From contig JANPHP010000091.1 of assembly GCA_031424495.1 (NCBI GenBank), forward strand, positions 1 to 13,241: a DNA stretch of 13,241 nucleotides, in the 5' to 3' direction. The position numbers and the translations under genes were made by a program. Source of the DNA: JADKCL01 sp031424495 (GTDB lineage Bacteria > Bacteroidota > Bacteroidia > J057 > JADKCL01). Shown piece after piece: positions 6,196 to 13,100 of this stretch. Each line of letters begins with the position of its first letter. The stretch's first letter is position 1. The notes under the pieces were generated by a model that was not told where the DNA came from, searched no databases, and saw nothing but the letters and a program-made list of their open reading frames with translations.

Positions 6196-6458
6196 GTTGG
6201 TCGTGGGACCGATGAGCGGTAGCGCAGACAGTCACCTTGCCGCACATCGATCGGGTTTGTTGCGCGCTCAGATGGCTCGCTGTTCATGACGATTCAGGCG
6301 CTAAAAACACCCGTTCGATTCGCAAGTAGTCCTAAACCAATTACTTGCGTTTGGAAGCTGATGAAATTATTTTGATTATTGTATTGGAAATAATGCGGTG
6401 AGGCCGCCTAGAATAGCAAATCCCTAGTACTTGGGGATATTTTGATTCACTTGGTTGT
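6196..6458. other. Intergenic region with two inverted repeats, no gene seen
   Basis: This 263-base gap lies between the DoxX-like gene and the exported cassette. It contains CGCAAGTA (6321-6328) / TACTTGCG (6342-6349), an 8-bp stem with a 13-base loop, and ATTATTT (6366-6372) / AAATAAT (6388-6394). TATTTTG at 6438-6444 is one spacer base short of a -7 box. I see no coding sequence. Confidence 0.6.
6321..6349 (+). terminator. Hairpin downstream of the DoxX-like gene
   Basis: CGCAAGTA pairs perfectly with TACTTGCG across 13 bases, followed by TTTGG. It may terminate the upstream transcript or act on the downstream one. The lack of a U-run makes intrinsic termination uncertain. Confidence 0.3.
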
Positions 6459-6914
6459 ATGAGTATGGAAATAAGATTGCACCTCGGCATATTTCTTGCC
6501 TTTTGCTTGGTCGCCGTAGGCATGCTACATGCGCAAAGCCCGGCAGCATTGGACAAACTGATGCAGAAATATAGCCATGAACAACTGGCCGAAATCAAGC
6601 TGAACACGCATTATAAATACGTGAGCATGCTCCTTTTTTATGCTGCATCCTTCAGGGTCACAGAAAATGGCATTGATCGTGCGGCTACTGAACAGGAAAT
6701 TGGGCTCATCGACTTGGATGCCTACAATACCCTGCGCCAAGAAAAGACCGGCATTGTGGTTCATGATGCCGACTTGGGCAAGGACATCGTGCTGCTGAGC
6801 CGCTTTGAGTTTGAAAAAATGGTACTCGCCCAGCTCAACGAAGTGGATCGGGCTGCCTATCTTACTTACAAGGATCAAGCCCAATCGGGTGCTTCAAAAT
6901 CCACAGACAAATGA
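6459..6914 (+). CDS. Small secreted protein of unknown function
   Basis: A 151-aa protein with a clear Sec signal peptide: MSMEIRLHLG, a hydrophobic core 'IFLAFCLVAVGML' and a type I cleavage site after HA (residue 25, before QSPA). The mature part of about 125 aa is mostly helical and charged ('KLMQKYSHEQLAEIKLNTHYKY') and shows no motif I can name. A second in-frame ATG two codons later is equally possible as the start. Its stop overlaps an ATG of the next frame, and the start of the T9SS protein lies only 14 bases downstream, so the two are almost certainly co-transcribed and both exported. It may be a partner or periplasmic helper of the CUB protein; that is inferred from position only. 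Confidence 0.7.
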   Translation: MSMEIRLHLGIFLAFCLVAVGMLHAQSPAALDKLMQKYSHEQLAEIKLNTHYKYVSMLLFYAASFRVTENGIDRAATEQEIGLIDLDAYNTLRQEKTGIVVHDADLGKDIVLLSRFEFEKMVLAQLNEVDRAAYLTYKDQAQSGASKSTDK

Positions 6915-6920
6915 GGAGGG
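6914..6920 (+). promoter_or_regulatory. Canonical Shine-Dalgarno AGGAGGG
   Basis: AGGAGGG lies 8 bases before the ATG at 6929. It supports that start over the ATG at 6911. Such strong Shine-Dalgarno sites are uncommon in Bacteroidota and no other gene in this window has one. Confidence 0.6.
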
Positions 6921-6928
6921 CACGCAAG

Positions 6929-8452
6929 ATGGAAAAGCAAAACAATTTTTGGTTTAAGCATTTGTCATTCGGGCTGGTGTTGATCATGTGGGCCTCGGCG
7001 TCCTTTTCGCAAACCTATACGCACCCTACAACGGGCGTGCAAAGCACTTACAATGGAGCCTGCTTGGTTTCCACATGCTCAGGCACCTATTATGACAATG
7101 GCGGTGCTGGCGGCAACTACGCCGCAAACGTCAACAATATCTACCGCACGTTTTGTCCCAATACTGCAGGCAATTGCATGCGTGCAACATTCACGAGCTT
7201 CTCGATGAATGACACTTACTTTCTTTGCTTTGGGCCCAACAGTTGCTGCGACTATTTGCAGATTTTGAATGGTCCAGCACAAAACAGCCCCGCATTGTAC
7301 AACAATTGTACATCGAGTCCGGGCACAATCACCTCGACCGATGCCAGTGGTTGCCTCACCTTCAGATTTGTATCTGATGGATCGGTGCAGCTAGGGGGCT
7401 GGGCGGCTACGCTATCTTGCGTCGCCTGTGCAGGCGGCCCCGCCGGCAACACCAACGCTGATTGCAATTCTGCGACTCCCGTGTGCAGCAACGTATTGCT
7501 GAGTGACGCTTCCGGTGGCCCCGGCATCAATGCCGAGGGCTGCAGCGGCTGCAATACTTCAGAGGTTTATACCAATTGGTACCGCATTCAGATCGCAACG
7601 AGTGGCACGCTTGCATTCACCATCGACCCCAATACCAACAGCGACGATTTTGATCCTGTGGTCTATGGCCCCAATACAACCTGCGGCGCCTTAGGGTCCC
7701 CGGTGCGTTGCTCCTACGCAGCGAGCGCCGGCAATGGCAACACTGGCCTCGGAAATGGTGCCGTCGACAATTCAGAAGATGTCGCAGGCGACCAATGGGT
7801 CTCACCACTCAATGTGACAGCTGGCCAAACATATTACATCTTGATCAACGGTTGGTCGGCAGCCTCTGGCGCGAACGGATTCCAACTTAGCTGGACGGGT
7901 ACCGCCACCCTCAATTGCTCAGTTTTGCCGATTGAGTTGCTTGGCTTTGCAGGCAATTATGAAAATGGCATGGTCGACCTCAACTGGAGCGTGGCAGGAG
8001 AATTTGGCCTGAAAAACTACATCTTGGAGCGCATGGCGCCAACTGGCGACTGGCAGGACCTTGCAGGATATGAAGCAGCTGGCAGCCAAAGCACCTACCT
8101 CTACACCGATGCGCGGCCGTGGCCGGGCAGCAACCACTACCGCCTGCGCCTCGTGGCGCAAGATGGTGCAATCACCTGGAGCAATGAGGTCGAAGTGATG
8201 GTGCCAGAGAAAAGCAGATTCACCCTCTGGCCAAATCCTGCAACGAACCTCTTGAATGTGGAAGTTTATGATGTGAGAGGCATCTCAGGCGATTTGGTAG
8301 TCGTCGATGCCAAGGGAAATGAGGTATTCAGGCGCAACCTGCAATCGGCAAGCAACCTGCCGGTCGTCGAGCAATTTTCGTTACAAGAACTGTCGGCAGG
8401 ACTTTATTTTGTACGGTTTGGAGACAAGGTGCAGTCCTTTCAAAAGCACTGA
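6929..8452 (+). CDS. T9SS-secreted CUB-domain protein
   Basis: A 507-aa exported protein. Residues 1-27 are a Sec signal peptide ending ASFS before Q28. Residues about 44-164 form a CUB-like domain: CSGTYYDNGGAGGNY, later 'CDYLQILNG', ending 'GGWAATLSC', with many cysteines. Residues about 178-330 are a second beta-rich module ('WYRIQIATSGTLAFTI', 'DDFDPVVYGPNTTC', 'GQTYYILINGWS..A.GFQLSW') of the kind common in Bacteroidota adhesins. Residues 333-427 are an FN3-like segment opening with the frequent 'VLPIELLGF' phrase. Residues 429-507 are a type A T9SS sorting domain ('FTLWPNPATNLLNVEV', 'LQELSAGLYFVRF'). The protein is thus predicted to cross the outer membrane by the type IX system and be cleaved and anchored at, or released from, the surface. 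Its ligand is unknown; no catalytic domain is visible. Start chosen by the AGGAGGG site and signal peptide. Confidence 0.9.
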   Translation: MEKQNNFWFKHLSFGLVLIMWASASFSQTYTHPTTGVQSTYNGACLVSTCSGTYYDNGGAGGNYAANVNNIYRTFCPNTAGNCMRATFTSFSMNDTYFLCFGPNSCCDYLQILNGPAQNSPALYNNCTSSPGTITSTDASGCLTFRFVSDGSVQLGGWAATLSCVACAGGPAGNTNADCNSATPVCSNVLLSDASGGPGINAEGCSGCNTSEVYTNWYRIQIATSGTLAFTIDPNTNSDDFDPVVYGPNTTCGALGSPVRCSYAASAGNGNTGLGNGAVDNSEDVAGDQWVSPLNVTAGQTYYILINGWSAASGANGFQLSWTGTATLNCSVLPIELLGFAGNYENGMVDLNWSVAGEFGLKNYILERMAPTGDWQDLAGYEAAGSQSTYLYTDARPWPGSNHYRLRLVAQDGAITWSNEVEVMVPEKSRFTLWPNPATNLLNVEVYDVRGISGDLVVVDAKGNEVFRRNLQSASNLPVVEQFSLQELSAGLYFVRFGDKVQSFQKH

Positions 8453-8559
8453 ATTTGGCCACGTGGCTTGCGGATGCTGATGGATCCACACCATGCGCTA
8501 GCAAATTTGCTGGGGCACGTTGCACAGATTGCAAGCTTACGTTGGCAGGGCAGAATTCC
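8453..8559. other. Convergent intergenic region with two perfect palindromes
   Basis: Between convergent genes are GCCACGTGGC (8458-8467) and AGCAAATTTGCT (8500-8511), both perfect palindromes without loops. Either may contribute to termination or protein binding; neither is followed by a U-tract. Confidence 0.35.
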
Positions 8560-8955
8560 TTACCGCAAAAACGCCACCATTTGGTCCAAATCAGGAAAGT
8601 ACTTGGTCAGAATGAGCGCCTTTTTTTCATAGCTCGCTGCCATCAAAGAAAATGTCGGATAGACGTGCTCGGCTAGTCCGATTGCCATCTTGGTCACGCC
8701 TTTTTCTTTGAGCTTCTCCTGAAACGGCCCCACCGTCCACTCCTGCTGATCCATGCCAATGACCCAAAGACCATTGAGTTCCAAGTAGACATAGGGTAGT
8801 TTTGTGTGCTCGATGATCGCAAAGATGTCTGGGTTAGACAGCTCCGTGATGTATTGCTCGAGTTGCAGATTGCCCTTGGGCTCCACAATCAAAAAGGGAT
8901 ATTCACCTGCCGTATGGACCGTGATGAACTCGGTATCGATATAGACGCGTGTCAT
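8560..8955 (-). CDS. Hypothetical protein, possibly STAS/SpoIIAA-like fold
   Basis: A 131-aa soluble protein without signal peptide or membrane segment. I do not recognise a named family. The pattern 'FAIIEHTKLPYVYLELNGLWVIGMDQQEW' (45-73), then 'PFQEKLKEKGVTKMAIGLAEHVYPTFS' (77-103), resembles STAS/SpoIIAA-like Bacteroidota proteins. There, a central beta strand is followed by 'Q.W' and a helix, then a second strand after 'GV-K-A'. The start ATG at 8955 is unambiguous. It lies 67 bases downstream of the DUF2185 gene on the same strand, so co-transcription is plausible. The role is unknown. Confidence 0.75.
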   Translation of the reverse strand: MTRVYIDTEFITVHTAGEYPFLIVEPKGNLQLEQYITELSNPDIFAIIEHTKLPYVYLELNGLWVIGMDQQEWTVGPFQEKLKEKGVTKMAIGLAEHVYPTFSLMAASYEKKALILTKYFPDLDQMVAFLR

Positions 8956-9022
8956 ATTTCAAGCTGGTAAAAGCGTTGCCAATGAGGAAATGTCACTAGG
9001 GGGATGCATCACGCAATAACCA

Positions 9023-9772
9023 TCAACCCTGGATTTGCACCGATTCCCAAGTCTGCATGGCCCATTCACGATCGGTCTCGGCATCAAAATAGTAGGCGCC
9101 TTGCGCCACCTCGGTGCCGATGATCGTGTAGCCATAGAGCACTTTGTAGGCACGGCCTTCATCAGACTCTTCCACCAAAAATCCTAGGCGAGTGATGCCA
9201 TCTGCCTGATTGTCAAAATTTTCCAAAGTCGGCATCTCGCTCTGATCGCGGTCACTGATGAAATCGCGGTGAATGGAGACGACCTCATCGGGCGCCTTGT
9301 CTGAGAAGTCCCAGATCGCCAAACGTACAGTTCGGCCCTCGACCGTAAAAACGGTGTCGCCCTCATCCTCCTCATAGCGCTCAAACAGCCCTGAGATCTC
9401 GATATGCCATCCGCCACCCAATTGCTGCGCCTCAATCGCATCGCTGCCTCCGAATTGGAAGTCATCGGCTGCTCGCCACTCAGCCGTTGCATCTTCACGC
9501 TCAAAAGCACTGCCGATCGGGGCCGAGAGCAGGGGCTCGATCGATGAATCGATCATCAAGATCGCCGCCGGCTGATACAAGCCAGAGTTGTCGGGATTGT
9601 CGACGTAGGCTTGGCTCTCATCGCCAGTAAAGACCCGCCAACCGCTGTCTTGTGGGTCCATGGGCGATTCACGGTACATGAAACAGATTTTTTCTTCCTC
9701 TTCCGCGACACGTTTGGTGGCGATGATGAATCCGGCGGGGATGGGAAGGAGCGTGGAGGCGTCGTTTTTCAT
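9023..9772 (-). CDS. DUF2185 (Imm33-like) protein with long unassigned C-terminal region
   Basis: A 249-aa soluble protein. Residues about 12-92 match the DUF2185/Imm33 pattern: 'GFIIATKRVAEEEEKICFMYRE' (14-35), 'DSGWRVFTGDESQAYVDNPDN' (42-62) and 'PIGSAFERE' (85-93). The family includes predicted immunity proteins of polymorphic toxin systems and stand-alone proteins of unknown role. The remaining 150 aa or so are acidic and not typical of the family. They include 'GGGWHIEISGLFERY', 'RLAIWDFSDKAPDEVVSIHRDF' and 'AYKVLYGYTIIGTEVAQGAYYFD..TD.EWA..TWES', a beta-rich domain I cannot name. The ATG at 9772 gives a start just before the domain; a frame extension upstream is not convincing. No toxin gene is visible next to it. 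AATCTTTG 4 bases before ATG on the minus strand is a weak -7 candidate. Confidence 0.82.
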   Translation of the reverse strand: MKNDASTLLPIPAGFIIATKRVAEEEEKICFMYRESPMDPQDSGWRVFTGDESQAYVDNPDNSGLYQPAAILMIDSSIEPLLSAPIGSAFEREDATAEWRAADDFQFGGSDAIEAQQLGGGWHIEISGLFERYEEDEGDTVFTVEGRTVRLAIWDFSDKAPDEVVSIHRDFISDRDQSEMPTLENFDNQADGITRLGFLVEESDEGRAYKVLYGYTIIGTEVAQGAYYFDAETDREWAMQTWESVQIQG

Positions 9773-9837
9773 GGCGCAAAGATTGGAAAAAGGCTCGAGA
9801 CCCACCGATAAAAATGCCCATTCGCAGCGAAATCCAC

Positions 9838-9845
9838 TAATTTTG
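9838..9845 (+). promoter_or_regulatory. Candidate -7 box TAATTTTG
   Basis: This is an exact TAnnTTTG match ending 7 bases before the ATG of the hydrolase gene, so the leader would be only a few bases. No TTG box at 19-21 bases upstream is visible. Confidence 0.45.
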
Positions 9846-9852
9846 CAGGAAT

Positions 9853-11112
9853 ATGAAGCGTTTTCTCTCCCTGTTTTTGATTTTGGTCGCGGCGATGTGC
9901 ACCGCGCAAGCGCAGCAGGTTTTGCGCCAACAGCTGATCACTTCCATCAGCGCTGCCCGCATGGACTCCATGCGCAAGGAGCAGCATGTGCCGCGGCGAC
10001 TCGCGCCTGTGCGCTATGGCGTCGATGTGTATGAGATTGAGTACCGCACGACTTGGTGGGATGGCAGCCCAGTGATGGCCTCTGGCTTTTACATCGTGCC
10101 CCACGATTGCAAGGAAGCGATCCCGATGATGAGCTACAACCACGGCACGCGCTTGCACCGCGCCCGTAGCTTCAAGATGGGCGGTGAAGAGGCGATTTGC
10201 GCCTTTTTTGCTGCCGATGGCTACGCCGTCGTCATGCCAGACTACCTCGGTTTGGGCACGGGCGACCGCTTGCCCATCTACATGCATGCCGAGACGGAGG
10301 CTACAGCCACCGTCGACATGCTCGTGGCCTGCAAAACCCTGAGCAGCAGCCTGGGACTGCAGCACAATGGCCAATTGTTTCTCACAGGTTACTCGCAAGG
10401 CGGGCATGCCTCCATGGCTACCCACCGCTACTTGCAAGAGCATCCCGAGCGCAACTTGCACGTGACGGCGAGCGCGCCCATGTCGGGTGCCTATGACATG
10501 GTGGGCGTGCAGGGCGAGGTCATCGACAAGCCCTATGGGCATCCCGGCTACCTTCCCTTTTTGTTGCTGTCTTACCAAGAGGTCTATCAACTCGTGCCAG
10601 ACAGCGGCGCATTTTTCCGCGAGCCTTACAACAAAACGCTGCCGCCATTTTTTGACGGGCTCCACAAGCTGAACGAGGTCAATGCGATCATGCCGCCCGT
10701 GCCGGCTGCGGTATTGAGTCCTGAATTGTTATTGGCCTACAAAACCGACCCCGACAACACACTGCGCAGTGCGCTGCAGGAAAATAGTTTACTCGATTGG
10801 GCACCGACAGAGCCCACCTTGCTCTGCTATTGCAAGGCCGATGAGCAGGTGATCTACCGCAACGCCTTGGTTGCGCGCGACAGCATGGAGGCACTGGGTA
10901 GCACCGTCGTGCATACCCGCATGGCTGGCAAGCGCTTCGGGCATGGCGTCTGCGCATTGTACGCATCGATCTACACCAAAATGTGGTTCAACAGCTTCAG
11001 AAATGGCAGCGCCAAAGGCAAGTCTGGGCCAGCTTGGGACCGATTTTTGGTGTCGCTCAGCAAAATGACCTACCACAAGTCCAAGGACAAAAAGCAAAAG
11101 CACGCCAAATAA
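9853..11112 (+). CDS. Secreted alpha/beta hydrolase (lipase/esterase-like)
   Basis: A 419-aa exported serine hydrolase. Residues 1-20 are a Sec signal peptide (MKRFLSLFLILVAAMCTAQA, cleavage before QQ). The fold is recognisable from 'SPVMASGFYIVPHDCKEAIPMM', 'SYNHGT' (oxyanion region, 94-99) and 'AADGYAVVMPDYLGLG' (120-135). The nucleophile elbow GYSQGG carries S181. 'LLCYCKADEQVIYRNA' gives acid D330 and 'MAGKRFGHG' gives His H364, completing a catalytic triad. This arrangement resembles secretory lipases and related esterases of the LIP group. Substrate is unknown, although the ceramidase-like gene downstream makes a lipid substrate attractive. The C-terminal tail is strongly lysine-rich (KSKDKKQKHAK). 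The gene is divergent from the DUF2185 gene and probably heads a rightward operon. Confidence 0.9.
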   Translation: MKRFLSLFLILVAAMCTAQAQQVLRQQLITSISAARMDSMRKEQHVPRRLAPVRYGVDVYEIEYRTTWWDGSPVMASGFYIVPHDCKEAIPMMSYNHGTRLHRARSFKMGGEEAICAFFAADGYAVVMPDYLGLGTGDRLPIYMHAETEATATVDMLVACKTLSSSLGLQHNGQLFLTGYSQGGHASMATHRYLQEHPERNLHVTASAPMSGAYDMVGVQGEVIDKPYGHPGYLPFLLLSYQEVYQLVPDSGAFFREPYNKTLPPFFDGLHKLNEVNAIMPPVPAAVLSPELLLAYKTDPDNTLRSALQENSLLDWAPTEPTLLCYCKADEQVIYRNALVARDSMEALGSTVVHTRMAGKRFGHGVCALYASIYTKMWFNSFRNGSAKGKSGPAWDRFLVSLSKMTYHKSKDKKQKHAK

Positions 11113-11157
11113 GAAAACAGAACGCGTTACTGCGCGTTATTGAGAAAAACAGCAGCC

Positions 11158-11895
11158 TTGGAATCTGAAATCCGCACATATTTCCCACCAGACCACGGGC
11201 CGATTTACGCCGAGACGCCCATGCATTTGCACGATGGGCAGTGGTTGATTGAGCCTTGGAATGCGATCTCGTCGCTGCTCATTGTCGCACCGGCCCTTTA
11301 TTTTCTGTGGCAATTGCGGGGGCGCTATGCGGCCAACCTGTTTCTCACCTTGTGCATACCACTATTGGTTGCAGGTGGCATGGGCAGCACTTTGTTTCAC
11401 GGCTTGCGCACCCAGCCCTTCTTTTTGCAACTCGATGTCTTCCCAACGATGCTGCTTTTTCTAGCGATCACGGCCTATTTCTGGGCGCAAGCCCTGCGCA
11501 ATTGGTGGTGGGCGCTGGTGATCATGCTGTTGTCGTTTGGCGTGATGTGGATGGGATATCAATATTTGCCCAGCGGGATGCGGGTGAATGTCGGCTACTT
11601 TTTACGGGGCACGTTCTTTTTCTTGCCGCTCATGATCGTCTTGCTGCGCACGCGATTTCGGGGGGCGGGCTGGATATTTGGGTCCTTGGCGGCCTTTGGG
11701 GCAGCCTTGGCGTTTCGGTATGCCGACAAGCTCACGGTCGATATCTTCCCGATGGGTTCGCATTTTCTCTGGCATTCGGCTACGGGGATCGGCGGCTTTT
11801 TGATCGCGGAGTATTTGCTGAAGAATGCAGGTTCGGTGAAAAAGGCGAATGCTGCCAACAATACCTTTGAGACCAATCTCGATAGCGTGCATTGA
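11158..11895 (+). CDS. Alkaline-ceramidase-like membrane hydrolase (CREST superfamily)
   Basis: A multi-pass membrane protein of about 245 aa with roughly seven hydrophobic segments. Numbered from the TTG at 11158, it carries the CREST-superfamily hydrolase residues: 'IEPWNAISSL' (E32, W34, N35), 'GSTLFHG' (S77, H81), 'LQLDVFPT' (D93) and 'GSHFLWHSATGIGG' (H202, H206). These correspond to the Ca-binding E-x-WN site and the Ser/His/Asp/His/His zinc site known in alkaline ceramidases such as human ACER3. The likely reaction is amide hydrolysis of a ceramide-like lipid, consistent with Bacteroidota making sphingolipids; this is inferred. The segment 'IRTYFPPDHGPIYAET' looks family-conserved and lies before the first ATG (11221), so translation must begin at a non-ATG codon; TTG at 11158 or 11140 are candidates. 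It is 45 bases after the hydrolase gene and 12 before the GNAT gene. Confidence 0.82.
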   Translation: MESEIRTYFPPDHGPIYAETPMHLHDGQWLIEPWNAISSLLIVAPALYFLWQLRGRYAANLFLTLCIPLLVAGGMGSTLFHGLRTQPFFLQLDVFPTMLLFLAITAYFWAQALRNWWWALVIMLLSFGVMWMGYQYLPSGMRVNVGYFLRGTFFFLPLMIVLLRTRFRGAGWIFGSLAAFGAALAFRYADKLTVDIFPMGSHFLWHSATGIGGFLIAEYLLKNAGSVKKANAANNTFETNLDSVH

Positions 11896-11907
11896 TTAGA
11901 AAGAAAA

Positions 11908-12333
11908 ATGGAAAGCGCATCTTATACCGTGAGTTCCGACAAATCCCGCTTGGATATAGGCTATATCCACGCCTTCCTCCGCAGCAGTTATTGGGCCAAG
12001 GGAATACCAGTGGCAGTGGTGCAAAAGTCAATTGAAGGATCGATGTGTTTTGGGATTTACCAATGCGAGCAACAGGTCGGCTTTGCAAGGCTGATCACCG
12101 ACCAGGCGACATTTGGCTACTTGGCGGATGTATTTGTAGATGAAAACCTGCGTGGTCAAGGCCTCGGCAAAATGCTCATCAGCCAAATCATGTCCCTAGA
12201 CTTCATGCCCCACCTGCGCAGCACCCTCCTCGGAACGCGCGACGCCCACAGCCTCTACGCCCAATATGGATTCACCCCACTCAAAGCCCCAGAGCGATTC
12301 ATGCAGATCAGTCGTCCCACAATCTATGAATAA
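11908..12333 (+). CDS. GNAT family N-acetyltransferase
   Basis: A 141-aa single-domain GNAT acetyltransferase, transferring acetyl from acetyl-CoA to an unknown amine substrate in the cytoplasm. The pattern 'YTVSSDKSRLDIGYIHAFLRSSYWAKGIP' (6-34), 'SIEGSMCFGIYQCEQQVGFARLITD' (41-65) and 'YLADVFVDENLRGQGLGKML' (71-90) marks a widespread small GNAT subgroup. It ends with 'GTRDAHSLYAQYGFTPL'. The acetyl-CoA pyrophosphate-binding loop is LRGQGLGK at 81-88. The C-terminus (PERFMQISRP) is intact. The gene starts 12 bases after the ceramidase-like gene and is probably co-transcribed. Its TAA stop touches the first base pairs of a heptamer repeat array. Confidence 0.92.
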   Translation: MESASYTVSSDKSRLDIGYIHAFLRSSYWAKGIPVAVVQKSIEGSMCFGIYQCEQQVGFARLITDQATFGYLADVFVDENLRGQGLGKMLISQIMSLDFMPHLRSTLLGTRDAHSLYAQYGFTPLKAPERFMQISRPTIYE

Positions 12334-12363
12334 TTGACAATTGACAATGGATAATGGACAATG
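12332..12363. repeat. Heptamer tandem repeat A (AATTGAC / AATGGAY)
   Basis: Two exact AATTGAC units (12332-12345) are followed by AATGGAT, AATGGAC and a partial AATG. The period is exactly 7. The first unit overlaps the last two bases of the GNAT stop codon. Confidence 0.85.
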
Positions 12364-12416
12364 TCGAGTTTGCAAGTTGAAGTGAGTTTTTTGCTATTGG
12401 CCACCACTAAAACTGC

Positions 12417-12472
12417 TACCTGCTACCTAATACCTAATACCTAATACCTAATACCTAATACCTACTACCTCA
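12417..12472. repeat. Heptamer tandem repeat B (TACCTAA)
   Basis: Eight consecutive 7-base units: TACCTGC, five exact TACCTAA copies (12424-12458), TACCTAC and TACCTCA. The five-copy core is perfect. Confidence 0.92.
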
Positions 12473-12495
12473 ATTCCCAATTCTCAATTCTCAAT
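12471..12495. repeat. Heptamer tandem repeat C (CAATTCY)
   Basis: CAATTCC, CAATTCT, CAATTCT and a partial CAAT follow array B directly, again with a 7-base period. A run of seven C then five A separates it from the LOG start codon at 12507. Confidence 0.85.
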
Positions 12496-12506
12496 CCCCC
12501 CCAAAA

Positions 12507-13094
12507 ATGAAAACGCTCTCCCAAATCTGTGTTTATTGCGCGAGCAGCACCAAGATTGCTGACAAATACTTCCAAACAGCCGATGCTTTGGCTGAGGTCT
12601 TGTCCGCCAACAACATCACCCTCATCTATGGCGGCGGCGCTGTCGGATTGATGGGCCGCATGGCCGACCGCATGCTGGAAAAGGGCGGCAACGTGATCGG
12701 CGTGATACCCGACTTCATGACGGCGGTCGAGTGGGAACACAAAGGCGTGACGCAAATGCAGGTGGTCATGGACATGCACCAACGCAAGCGCCGCTTTTTT
12801 GAGGGCACCGACGCCATCGTCGCCTTGCCAGGCGGCTGCGGCACGCTCGAGGAATTGCTGGAGGCGATCACATGGAAGCGCCTCGGATTGGTCACAGCGC
12901 CCATCATCATCGTGAACACCGACGGTTTTTACGATCCGCTCATCGCCATGCTCGACCGCTGCGTCGAGGAGAATTTCATGCGCCCCGAGCACAAACAAAT
13001 CTGGCAGGTGATCACCCACCCCTCCGAACTGCTGCAAGCCATCGAGGATGCCGCCGAATGGGACGAAAATGCGATCCAAACCGCCAAAGCTTGA
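12507..13094 (+). CDS. LOG family protein (cytokinin-riboside-monophosphate phosphoribohydrolase-like, TIGR00730)
   Basis: A 195-aa Rossmann-fold protein of the LOG / 'lysine decarboxylase-like' family. Characterised members release the base from nucleoside 5'-monophosphates, including cytokinin ribotides. Motifs: 'ICVYCASST' (7-15), 'LIYGGGAVGLMG' (39-50) with the phosphate-binding glycines, 'VIPDF', 'MHQRKRRFFEGTDAIVALPGG' (90-110) and the catalytic PGGCGTLEE (108-116). These are the family signature M--RK-x-M/F and PGGxGTxxE. It is cytoplasmic and complete in length. Members annotated as lysine decarboxylase are misnamed. The gene lies downstream of three heptamer arrays with a C7-A5 tract immediately before ATG, with no Shine-Dalgarno. 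An IS end lies 7 bases after its stop. Confidence 0.93.
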   Translation: MKTLSQICVYCASSTKIADKYFQTADALAEVLSANNITLIYGGGAVGLMGRMADRMLEKGGNVIGVIPDFMTAVEWEHKGVTQMQVVMDMHQRKRRFFEGTDAIVALPGGCGTLEELLEAITWKRLGLVTAPIIIVNTDGFYDPLIAMLDRCVEENFMRPEHKQIWQVITHPSELLQAIEDAAEWDENAIQTAKA

Positions 13095-13100
13095 GTGCTT

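Noticed and set aside
8458..8511. Palindromes GCCACGTGGC and AGCAAATTTGCT as terminators of the convergent genes
   Set aside because: Neither has a loop or a following U-tract; they were noted as sequence features only.
9023..9772. DUF2185 protein as part of a toxin-immunity pair
   Set aside because: No polymorphic toxin, Rhs or secretion marker lies next to it. The neighbouring 131-aa protein has an STAS-like rather than toxin-like pattern.
9769..10665. A 298-codon leftward open frame opposite the alpha/beta hydrolase gene
   Set aside because: It is antisense to a gene with a complete signal peptide and catalytic triad. Its translation is His/Ala/Arg-rich low-complexity sequence typical of a shadow frame in GC-rich DNA.
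11256..11870. A 204-codon rightward open frame overlapping the ceramidase-like gene
   Set aside because: It is in another frame of a gene with complete CREST residues and a clean membrane pattern; its own sequence has no motif.
12332..12495. Heptamer arrays as a CRISPR array
   Set aside because: Units are 7 bases long and directly contiguous with no spacers, and no cas genes are present.
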